DNA of 64,000 nt from NCBI GenBank assembly GCA_022749755.1, contig CM040444.1:18087274-18151273 (forward strand), read 5' to 3'. The first letter of the stretch is position 1. The number at the start of each line of letters is the position of its first letter. The DNA comes from Azadirachta indica (lineage: Eukaryota; Streptophyta; Magnoliopsida; Sapindales; Meliaceae). This document shows, in pieces, positions 48,124 through 58,393 of the stretch. The notes beneath the pieces are model-generated. The model was not told where the DNA came from, searched no databases, and saw only the letters and a list, made by a program, of their open reading frames with translations. The position numbers were made by a program, and so were the translations under genes.

Positions 48124-49643
48124 ATTGTTTTTCTTACTCTGGTGGAATATATTGGCAAACATTAAGTTGGGGCCTTCAGTGCATCTAAGACCTTCTGATA
48201 GCATCATGAGATTGTAGTGGCTATCCAAGAACAGAGCATGCAGTTTGTTGTTTGTCAAAATCGATACATTCCCTTGATCCTGGGACCAGTTGCAGCAATT
48301 TTTCAATCAGCTTCTGGGAGGTGACTTCCATAATATCAAAATTGTTCTTAGCATTAGGTTTGTAATGATGACAAGTGTTATCGCATAGTAAAAAGATTAA
48401 AGGCACCTATAGGTTAGTGGTTAAAGGAGCAGAGACACCACAAAGTTTTTGAGGCCTTAGGTTGATGAAAAAGTAGATGAACAAAATTATTGCTCTTGCC
48501 TCTTTTGTAATCACATTCTTTTCAAGTTGTATATATAATTTTGTAATTCTTTTCATATAGATGAACAAAATGACATGCATCGTTCTGTTTTGGATATCAT
48601 CCTTTAGGCATGCTTTTTGAGCAAATTTTCACTGTCAACATTTAGTAAAAAAATGGTTTTGATGAATTTGGTCAAATTGTGTTTTCAATTTGTTTGAAAA
48701 CTGTTAAATACAAACTGTTATATATATGTAAATTCTGACATACCATTCGATTTGATATTACTCTTTTATTGGTACAAAACTTATTATATTTCATTTATTA
48801 CCTTTATTTTTTTAATAGCTTTGATACTTCAATTTATCTTATGAAATATTAATTTATATGTGCGAGTTGTAAATATAATTTACATATTCTTTGGAATATT
48901 GCGGTGTGTTTAGAAGAAAACATTATCTGGATGATGATGCTAGCATTTGAATGCCAAATCTTTAGTTAGGTATTGTTTGTTACCACCCATTTTAAAGATA
49001 GTGAGTCAAGAAAGCAAAAGTAGGTTAAAATAAAAATTGGCTTTACCCACATTTGAAAGCTATAATTTTGTTCAGATTTTATCCACAGAACTAAAGTAAG
49101 AAACAACAAAGGAACTGCCAAGAGGAGAATGGGGAGGGAGATATCATTAATACTTAGTCAAGATCTTATCCAAACCTTTGATTGTGTCAGCATTTTCCAT
49201 GGTATCCGGATCCTCTGTCCCAAGTTCTCTCAACTTCCGCAAAACCCTTCATCGTGTAAATACCTATTCAATAAAATTTGAACATAAAAGTTAAAAACCC
49301 ATTAAAAATATCTACTATAATCCAAAGTGCATCCTTTTAATCTTTAATTAGAGGGAAGTGGGATAAGTAGTAGTGGTCTACTGGGGTAGCACTAATTATG
49401 AGACCATCAAAATTTGCTTGCCTCCCTTTATCTATCGTACTTTTATTTTGTTAATATCATATCATATTCAGCATCAACCATCAAAAGCGCTCATGATATC
49501 AAGAAATCGACGATCACAATCACCCATCACAAAGCTTATCCCATAGTTGGCAGCCCACCAAATCAGATGCCTACTCTTCCTGCTATAAGTTCACAAGCCC
49601 TCCAACTTTTTAACCACCTCTTGAATTTGTCAAATGCTCAGAA
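48124..49643. other. intergenic, no gene seen
   Basis: Contains the URB2 3' flank and A+T-rich spacer. A 14-bp direct repeat (TAGATGAACAAAAT) occurs at 48474-48487 and 48558-48571. No coding region can be supported. Confidence 0.55.
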
Positions 49644-50024
49644 ATGGGTTATTACAGAAGAAACAGCATCTTTGATTCATTTACTCTGAGCCCGTTACCA
49701 TATCCAGTGCTCTTAATCCTAGCAGTGACACTAATTTTCCTCAGCATTTCGTGGTATTTCAGCTTTGAATCAGTTGTTGAAAGTGCTGAAGAACAAACGG
49801 GATGGATACTTTTTGCAACACCAATAGCCTTGATACTCCTTGTTCGTTGGTTGTCATCTTGGGACAGTGCTGATATGTTCTTCTCCTCCTCCCCGTGGGA
49901 CAAACGCCGCCGAACCCACCACCGTCCTTCGGAGGGTACCTCCCCCTGGGGTGTTGCTGCCTTGATTGTGTTGCTGCTGATTCTGGTGCAGTATCAGTCT
50001 ATCTTTCTTGATAGCTGGTTTTAG
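49644..50024 (+). CDS. plant small three-TM protein, family member 1
   Basis: A single-exon ORF of 126 residues beginning MGYYRRNS. It has three hydrophobic segments at about residues 18-37, 52-70 and 102-119, with a basic, Ser/Pro-rich loop (DKRRRTHHRPSEG region) between the second and third. The C-terminal pattern is P-W-G-V-A-A-L-I-V, a run of Leu, then Y-Q-S-I-F and W-F at the end. The gene at 53303-53707 on the opposite strand shares the length, the N-terminal M-x-(Y/F)-Y-x-R-R start, the three-segment layout and the P-W-G...Y-Q-S-x-F...W-F ending, so the two are paralogues. I know similar uncharacterised plant proteins but no function. An ATG at 49414 in another frame was rejected because its product is not like the paralogue. 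Confidence 0.75.
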   Translation: MGYYRRNSIFDSFTLSPLPYPVLLILAVTLIFLSISWYFSFESVVESAEEQTGWILFATPIALILLVRWLSSWDSADMFFSSSPWDKRRRTHHRPSEGTSPWGVAALIVLLLILVQYQSIFLDSWF

Positions 50025-50813
50025 TGATGCTAAGCTTTGAAATTTACTTGTGTTTCTGATCATATGCCATTAAAAAAAAGTGAGTTTTGTGAATATTAGA
50101 TGAAAATATAGGCAAATAATATATTTATATATATATGTATGGGAGTTACGTTTAAGGATCTAAAGCATACTTTTCTGTGTTTGATCAATTTAGATTATTT
50201 AGTTTTCCTTGTTTGTTTGCTGAGAAAACTGACGAAAAAGATAAGAAATTATGGTAATTCTTGAAGCTCTTTCAGTTTTTGTTTCATGTCCTAGCTATAT
50301 CCAGCAACTGAAATCTTGGAGTGGCTAAATTCATTTCTTGCGGTTCAGAAGCTGCCGTGGTATTTTCCCTGTCAACGGCGAGTGAAATTGTTACGTGACG
50401 TTGTCTGTTGTAATATATTAAAAATTATATGTAAATAAAATTTATAATATGATTTTATTAAATAATCTTGCTGAAATGGTTGAAATCAAATATTTCTTTG
50501 ATTGGATAATGACTGATTCCTAATTTCTTAGAAGTAATAATGGTTGCAAAGAACAAGTTATCACTACTCACTTAAGCTTCAAGCAAAATGGTCAATTCAT
50601 TGAAAGAAAAGAAAACGAAATGGTGAAAACAATAATAATAGTTTGCTTTAGATATTAATGAAGAGTGGCAAAATTTGAGTGGACATTAGAATCTTAATAA
50701 GAGTCCAAAGTATATTTCACATCCTACCAAAACCTATTTGACAAATGGCGTTGCCTAAATCACCAAATTCCCCTGTTAGCTTCATTATGTCCAAAACTGT
50801 CAATTTACAACCC

Positions 50814-50814
<1 letters not shown>

Positions 50815-50863
<49 letters not shown>
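50815..50863 (+). repeat. poly(A) tract, 49 bases
   Basis: An uninterrupted run of A. It could be the tail of a small retroposed element, but no body or target duplication could be defined. Confidence 0.9.
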
Positions 50864-50865
<2 letters not shown>

Positions 50866-51587
50866 ATGTGTCTCTCCTCAATGCGTCTAGACATAAAAGG
50901 TTGCTTTCAAGTGTCACAAATTATCTATCTCTTTTTCTTTTCCTTTTTTTTTTTTTTGTTATAATTGTAATTTGAATCATATTACTGTATAATTAGTATT
51001 TAATACATCGATAAAAAGTAATAAGTAAGAATTTTTCAAAACAATTTAACAACCATTTTCATTTTTAGTTGATCATTGAATTTCATTTTGAGTAATCTAA
51101 TGATTTAAACCTAATGATTTACTTTGTAACTCTTATTTTTTTATTTTTTTAAATAATTTTTATTTTGTTTTCTTTATATATTGAAAATCTTTACTCCACC
51201 TCTAAGTTTATTGTAAATATTCAGTTAAATCCCACAGTTATATTTAATTGTTAATCTAATTTAACCGAAAAAAGATTATATTATTTTTTATAAAATTTAA
51301 TATGCATGAAAGGACATAATTATCCCTAAAAAGGTTATTTGAAACACAATAATTATAACTTTTAAAATTTGAAATAGACTAAAGTAATTAGTTAAAAAAG
51401 TAAAAAATTTAATTAAAATAAAATTAATTTAAATAATAAATTTGGATATGTCTTTGTACTAGTAAACCAACATTTTCACTCATCATTTTTTGCATCCTTC
51501 ACTTATAACTATAATGCCTATTGTCATCTGCAGAACAGATTCCGTAGGCAATACTCGAGCAAAATATTAATGGAGCTGTGTTGAAGA

Positions 51588-51880
51588 AGAAAAAGAGATG
51601 AACGGACTAGAGAAGAAAAAGTTAAAAAAAAAAAAAAAAAAGAAAAATAGAGAGTATTAGATAATGGAAGAACAAGTTAAAAAAAAAAAAAAAAAGGAAA
51701 AAAGGGGAAAAGAATAGAAGAGGAAAGAAGAAGAAAAAGGAAGAAAATAGAGGATAAAAAGAGAAAAAATGGAGAAGAACAATCCAGAAAAATGAAAAAG
51801 AGAAAAAGAGTAAAAAAGAAAAAAAAAAAAAAAAAAAAGAGAGAGAGAGAAAGAAATGAAGACAAAAGAAGTAGTTAAAA
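51588..51880 (+). repeat. polypurine (GA/A-rich) tract
   Basis: Nearly 290 bases in which the plus strand is almost only A and G, broken by few pyrimidines. It includes several poly(A) runs of 15-20 and a GAGAGA stretch at about 51839-51850. Such tracts can adopt triplex-like structures, but no function is implied. Confidence 0.8.
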
Positions 51881-53254
51881 AAATTAGGAAAGAAAAAATT
51901 ATTTTTATTAATATTTAACTATAAATTTCAGTTTTATCAACGGAAAAAAGAAAGAAATTATTTTTTATTAATTTAAATTAAAAATTATAATTTTATTCTT
52001 AAATGAGTTAAATTAAATGCAGCGGTGAAACTTAATAGATTAAGAATAAAATAAGTATTTAGAATAAAGTTAGGGACAAACTAAAATTATCAATATATAA
52101 AAGGAGCAAAGTGAAGGTTTTTTGTTTTACACACATGTAAATTTTTTTTGTTATAATTTTTAAAAAAATATAATAAAAATTGTAGAATTATACAAAAAAT
52201 ATATATATATATATAAATATATGTAAAGAATATAGGGTATATTTTAATGTATTACATGACTAAGAAGATCCAAATTTTCAATTATTAAATTAAAACCTAC
52301 CACATGCTTTGGTCGGCCAACAATAACCCATCACAGAAAAAGAGCGCTTAGCTTTGATTGTGGGGTAGAATTGGAAACCCACTAAGTCCACTATCTTCCA
52401 AACCCACTGGGCCCTGGGCCCCTTCAATATTATTAATCAATAATTAATCTAAAAAAATTATGTTAACGTGCATTGTGAGGACATATATTAAGGAGACTTT
52501 TTGATTTTGTGCTAAGATTTTTCCTTCTTTTATTTTTTTCAAAAGAAGTAATATTTTGACTACAATTTTTTATTAAAAAAAGGAAAACTTTGTCTTTATA
52601 TAATATTTGATATGAAAATACTCTATAATATATATCATTTAAAAAATAAAAACTTATAATGTAATCATAATTTCTTGTTTATAATTTTGAAAAAAAATTC
52701 AATCTTTAGTCCTAGGTTTGAGATGAATTAATTTGATTTCATACATTGAACAAGATGAGACAACATATATAAGAAAAAATAAAATAACTTTTTGTATAAA
52801 TTTATCGTATTTTAAACTATTTATTCAATTTACAGTAGTTTAAGTTTAAATGACACTAAAATTTTAAATTTGAAAGAAAGTATAATTTAATGATGCTTGA
52901 ATTGAGATATTGTGTCTTCAATTCGTAACTAATAAAATTATTATAAATTACAAATGAGTGAATGAGTAATAAATATCAATTATATTATAAAAATTGACAT
53001 TTTACAAATACATTAACTACTTTATATTCAAAATTAAGCGAAATTATAAAATTACAAATATGCCTTAGATATAAAAGATTGTGCAAACATTTTGTTTCAA
53101 AGCCAAGCTCTCTCTCTATACATGCATATAATACATAAAACACTTCCAAGATACTCCAAGCTCAAATCTAGCCTATACACACACGCACACACATATGACT
53201 TTACAATAATCAGTATATGTTATTACAAGATTCATTTTCTGGTATATATCTGTG

Positions 53255-53291
<37 letters not shown>

Positions 53292-53302
53292 ATTTATCTA
53301 CT

Positions 53303-53707
53303 TTAACTTGCCCCAAACCATTTTAAATGAAATGAAGACTGATAAGAAAGCAACACCAGAAGAACCACAACCAAGATGGCAATCCCCCATGGAATGCCAC
53401 CACCCTGCTGCATTGAAGATCCATGTTCGATACGCGAAACCCGAAAGCTGTAACTCAAGTTTGATGAATATGAAGCTATGATGAATATCAGCAAAATTGG
53501 CAACAATATGAGAAATAGCTGAAAGTTGATTGCTGTGAGATGCAACTGAGCCTTGTAGCCTGTGTATTGAGATAGCCACAACAAGATGATAACAATGCCG
53601 AAAATGGTGAGTAATGCTGGTGGTGGTGAAGAGATTGAGGCCAAGGTTTGGCCTGTCCACCCTTGTTTCCACTCTGGTCCTCTTCTCCTTGGGTAGAACC
53701 ACTCCAT
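53303..53707 (-). CDS. plant small three-TM protein, family member 2
   Basis: A single-exon minus-strand ORF of 134 residues beginning MEWFYPRRRG. Hydrophobic segments lie at about residues 30-47, 61-80 and 108-126. The ending P-W-G-I-A-I-L-V-V, a Leu/Val run, then L-S-Y-Q-S-S-F and a W-F near the C-terminus, matches the gene at 49644-50024. A Gly/Gln-rich loop replaces the basic loop of the other copy. The two genes are tail to tail about 3.3 kb apart and quite diverged, so the duplication is old. A longer minus-strand frame overlapping it (53298-53855) lacks the family features and was rejected. Function is unknown; a membrane location is inferred from hydrophobicity only. Confidence 0.75.
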   Translation of the reverse strand: MEWFYPRRRGPEWKQGWTGQTLASISSPPPALLTIFGIVIILLWLSQYTGYKAQLHLTAINFQLFLILLPILLIFIIASYSSNLSYSFRVSRIEHGSSMQQGGGIPWGIAILVVVLLVLLSYQSSFHLKWFGAS

Positions 53708-54635
53708 TGTTTTGTTTAATTTTCTCTGTTTTGAAGGTGTTAATACAAGAGGTTAGAGAGTTGATGTGCTTTTGTACATGTAAGGTTTGCTTTGGAATAA
53801 ATGCTTTGAGTGTAGAGACTGTCTTGGAAACTTTTTTCTTTGGATTTATGTTCACTCATGTTTTTGATTCCCATATTAAATGCTTGAAAGTGAGATATGA
53901 GTTCATGGAATTGCCGTGTTATTTAAGCTTTTTTCATGCATAAAGCAAACAGATTCTTAAATCTTCGCTGAACTGGTTGTTTTGCATTTGGGTTAAGCTC
54001 CATTCACTAAAATATTTCTACTATTTCAGTAATTCAAAATAAAAAAATGACAATAAAACAGAAAATTAAGAAAAAAAGGAACATCTTGCTCTGATTGAAC
54101 CATAGCACATTGACAATCTATGTTTTTGACAACATGCAAATACGCATTGACAGTCACTGTATATTGGGCATCAAAACCAAGTCAGAGGCTCATTGCAGAG
54201 ACTGTCAATGTCTTTCTGTTAGCAGGCGTGAAAGAGGTGAAGAACTCTGTTGAAAACTCGTGCCCACCGAAACAAGATTATTGTCAAATTGTTTTCTTTG
54301 GTGCCAAATCCTGCAACTGTATTAACAAGCATATTATTAATTTGCTTTACCGTGGAAGGAACATAAGATCCCACTTTAGCAGTTCGTTACTTCTATAAAC
54401 GACACTCAAAAGTCAGTCCATTGTAAAGAATGAAATAACTGCCTAACCATAGCCACATTAAATGCCAATGTCTGACGTGGAAACTGTGTGCAAACACTTG
54501 GAAGACAATCAATAATGATGCATCTCAAATTGGAAATAGAAAAAATTGATGAGCACACATCGCTAAAAAGAGAGCAAAAGTTACCCATATGAGGCCAAAG
54601 TGGCAAATGATGCGTTAACCAGGCATCTTGTGTGA
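53708..54635. other. spacer and NLR 3' flank
   Basis: Upstream region of the three-TM gene and downstream region of the NLR gene. A 78-codon minus-strand ORF at 54406-54642 overlaps the NLR end. It does not resemble an LRR C-terminus, so I treat it as 3' UTR. Confidence 0.5.
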
Positions 54636-57229
54636 TCACCATTCTTGGGGAAGTGGGAGCATCCTCAATCTTTCTGGGATCATCAGTACATTGTGGCAGT
54701 CTTGAATGCTGAAATATTTGAGTCTAGGCATAGCTCCTGATTCCACCTCCAATGTCTCTAACATGCGCAACCAAGAAAGTCGTAGAACTTCGAGGTGGGA
54801 GAAGCATTTTCCGGAGAACAACATTTTGTCGCCGCAGAAGGAATCACTTCCCAGGTCAAGAATAGTTAGACTAGATAACTGTTCCAATACTGGTATTGAC
54901 TCTTCCTTGAGAAATGAACCATATAGGATCAGGATGGAAAGATTTGGTGGAAACCCATCAATAATTCCAGGTAGATTCTCTATTTTTCCATCTAACTTCA
55001 ATTTGATGAGATGCACAAATTGAGAAAGTGGAAGCAGTGTATTGAAGCCTATATTTGTCTGCAATGCTAAAGATCGAAGGTTTCTCAAATGCGAGATGAA
55101 ATTCATGTTTGAATAAGGTATCTCACGTATCTTCAACTCTCTAAGATTAATCAAATTACTTGAATCAATTTCAACCCACTGTTGAAACTTTACGCACTTC
55201 AGAGTTTGGAGGTTTGTTAAAGTGCTAATCTGAAGAGGTCCATCAGGACAAGCAATGAGATGTCTTAACTGATAAAGCTTACATATCTGAGCAGGCAGCT
55301 TCAAGCGAGAATTACCAGTGGCAACTAAGGTTTTTAGGTTCCGTATGTTGCCTATGGACGGAGGGAACTCCACTATGCTACTGCTTTTGCACCCAAAGTA
55401 CCTCAGGTGAATCAGTTTTCCAATCAAATCAGGTAGCCTGACGACTTTTCCTGATGGACCGGAGGGTTCAATTCTAGTATCCTCCAGCTTTAGCACTCTC
55501 AGAAATCTGAGTCTTGAACATAAAATTTTCAAATGCTTTATATTGAGTGACTCAAGATCAGGGTTGAAAAACAAAAGTGATCTCAGCTGTGGATTTATAT
55601 GTTCCGATGAAACATACTTTTTGTTCCCAGAAGCAACGACTTGTCTCCGAACCAATGAGGTAGACGATTGACAGAGATTTATTTTCTCATGATATATATA
55701 TCAAGAAAATCTAACGCCTTGGCTTTTTTGATTGCAAGTTCTCGTAAAAGATCATGGATACGACATGTCTTGACCTTATCCAAATATCTTTCAGCTATTT
55801 GAATCATGCTTCTATCAATGAGCTCTTTCAAGTATTCCTCAGCAACATCCTCCATTTCTTCTTCTCCCTGTGGTATAAACCCCTCTGCTATCCACAACTG
55901 GATCAATTTTTCTGTGTCAATCAGAGAATCTTCGGGAAAAAGGCTCAAATAGAGAAAGCATGACTTCAACTGATATGGAAGTTCGTCGTAGCTTAAGGCT
56001 AATATGGAGGAAACATGATCTGAATCTTTTGTCAAATGCCACCAAAGGTGATTCTTTACCGTGTGCCACTCATGTAGTTGTCTTTTTGATAGCAATCCAC
56101 CCAATACTATTATTGCAAGTGGTAAACCACCACATTTTTCCACCATCTCTCTTCCGAACTTCTCTAGTCCTGGAGGACAATTACTTGCTTGACCATCAGC
56201 AGTATCCGGAAATGCTTTTCTACAAAACAATTTCCAACTCTCCTCTTGATTCAAAAATCGGAGTTTGTGAACAAAGTTCTTCTCGTCTGTGATCAAAGCA
56301 ACATCCATTTTGCGGGTAGTTATTATGATCCTACTTCCATTCCCATTATCAGGGAGTGCTCTTCTCAAGCTTTCCCAAGCTTGCTTGTCCCATATATCAT
56401 CAATAACTACCAAGTATCGCCTCCCTTCCAAGAACTCATAAAGATGTTGTTCCAAGTCAATTTCTGTCGACTTTTCCATCAATTCCAAGTCCTCTTTTGT
56501 GGGCTTCCGAAAAGATTTTATTGTTTTCTGAAGAAGATCACGCGTCGTATAATCTTGAGATACACAAACCCAGGCATGCCAATCAAATCTTCCTTTTACA
56601 TCAATAGAATTAAAAAGCTTCCTAGCAAGGGTCGTTTTTCCCAAGCCACCCATACCCAATATCGAAATGACACAAAGTTGCTGCTCATCATTAAGCAGCT
56701 GTTCAACTAACATGGTTGTATTCCCCTCAAAACCAACAACTTGCTCATTGCCTGCGTTGGAGGAGGTCATTCTTATATGCCTAAATCTTTCAGTCAAATT
56801 GCTGCTCCTTCCTACACTGCCGACAGTTCTAATACCATAAGTTTCTGTACTACGAGAAATATCAATGATCCTCTGCTTCAATTGTTCTACATTTTTGCCA
56901 ATGCCATATAAATTCACCCCTCGGTTAAATATACAAGCGTACCTCTTCACAGAAGCCAAAAACCCTCTCTCTTCTTCAGCTGACTTGAGCATGAAGGTGT
57001 CTACAATATCCTCAATATCGTAAGCAGCATCTCTAACTTCGGATACCCAGCGGCGCACTCCATCATCAGTGTCCAGCCGTTGATCTGCATCTTTCAGGAA
57101 ACACTGCATTCTTGTCAACTCTCTCCGCAGCCACTGGACTTCATCGCTCACTCCACACAAAAACACTGCTTCTTGATTGATTAAATCAGCGAGTCTTTGC
57201 ACAGCATAGAGAATTGCAGCTTCAGCCAT
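54636..57229 (-). CDS. CC-NB-ARC-LRR immune receptor, RPP13/RPP8-like (frameshifted)
   Basis: NLRs of this class sense pathogen effectors inside the cell and trigger defence and cell death. The start at 57229 gives MAEAAILYAVQRL, a normal Rx-type coiled coil with the EDVID-like motif DIEDIVD at residues 71-77. NB-ARC motifs in order are the P-loop GMGGLGKTT (192-200), RNBS-A with WHAWVCVSQDY (217-227), kinase 2 YLVVIDDIW (272-280), RNBS-B GSRIIITTR (298-306), CGGLPLA (366-372), CFLYLSLFPED (424-434) and an MHD-like IHD (491-493). The frame stops at 55679. The LRR half continues in another frame from about 55691 to 54636, with at least eight leucine-rich units. An extra AT in an AT run at 55691-55702 explains this: the total of 2594 bases is two over a multiple of three. 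Repaired length would be about 863 residues, usual for the family. The C-terminus ends soon after the last LRR. No intron is seen. Confidence 0.88.
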
Positions 57230-57946
57230 GTCTTGTGTTTTGTTTTCTCTGCAACAAAAAAGGGGAAGGAAGATGATAGATGTTTTTTTTTTTCTCCAAA
57301 TGCAGGGTGCAAATATAAGTATCTCCTCAAAGTCTCCAGCAAGGTAATTGTTTGAAAAATATTGAACTCAGATGTTGTAGATACAACTTGTCCATGAAAG
57401 TTTTGAGAAAATTAACCAAAATATCCCAAACTTAAGTAAAATATCTCAAACTTAGGCTAAATTTTCAGCCTTACATGCTATTCAAAGTTTGTTACAAAAA
57501 TAACTTATATCGGAAAATGTCCCAATTTATGAATTTTCCAATGTTCTTACATCGAAGTTCACACACCATAATCATCAATAATATTTGCTTTGGGTATGGA
57601 AAAACATTGAAAATTTGTTACAAAAATAATTTATTTAAATTTTTTTTAAACGAAATTATCTTTATTGAAATTAAATTTTAATTATTTTTAAAAAATTTTT
57701 TGTGAAAATATTTTAATTCAATCAAATTATTTTTTATACAAATTTTAAATAGTGATTATTTTAAAAAATTAAATTTCAATTTTAATTAACGTAGAAAATC
57801 TCCAATAGTTATTCAACTCTTCTTGGATTCCAATATATATATATTTTTAAATAAACTCTAAACAAAAGCTTAGACCAAATACATTAACAAAGACAAAAAA
57901 AATATACAATGAAGAAGGAATCACACAAGGGTTTGAAGAATTAAAA

Positions 57947-57977
<31 letters not shown>

Positions 57978-58393
57978 ACAAATCTAATCAACTCAAAAAT
58001 GAAAAAGATAATAGACGCACCACTAATTAGCTATAATCGTCAATTTATCTTAATAGCTTTAACATGATGTAAGTAGACAGCAAAATAAAATCAAAAGTAG
58101 GTATTGACTTGGAAATTTCAACCTTGAAACAGTTCCCATTTGAGGTATGGATGGCCATTGCCTACAGATATGCGACAAGAGTCGGCACTTCAAAAATGAT
58201 CCCAAATAAGTTTTTCCCTTTCGCTTCTCAATTCCTTCCCTTAATACTATTTTATTGATTGTATTTTTTGATTTAATAATAAAACTTACAATTTTGGTAG
58301 CTCTCTTGTCAAATGCAATTATACAGTGTCATAAAAGGTAAAAGGAAAATATAGATATTGGGCAAACTACATCACACACCATCTTAAACCCTT
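57230..58393. other. intergenic upstream of the NLR
   Basis: The NLR promoter region plus A+T-rich spacer with an AT microsatellite at about 57950-57977. No other gene or clear element. Confidence 0.6.

Larger units (their letters stand above)
50025..53302. other. intergenic between the paralogue pair; simple-sequence tracts
   Basis: No gene seen. It holds a 49-base poly(A) run (50815-50863), a long one-strand purine tract (about 51588-51880) and a TA/TG microsatellite (about 53256-53291). ORFs that read as long Lys, Phe or Asn runs are artefacts of these tracts. Confidence 0.7.

Noticed and set aside
50717..50975. ORFs with long Lys or Phe runs
   Set aside because: They are translations of the poly(A) tract.
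51677..51865. Phe/Leu/Ser-rich minus-strand ORF
   Set aside because: It is the complement of the polypurine tract and has no complex sequence.
55757..55763. IHD in place of MHD in the NLR
   Set aside because: A variable first residue of the MHD motif is usual in this NLR group, so it is not a sign of autoactivity or loss.
56189..56710. 173-codon plus-strand ORF
   Set aside because: Antisense to the NB-ARC domain of the NLR, whose motifs are unmistakable.
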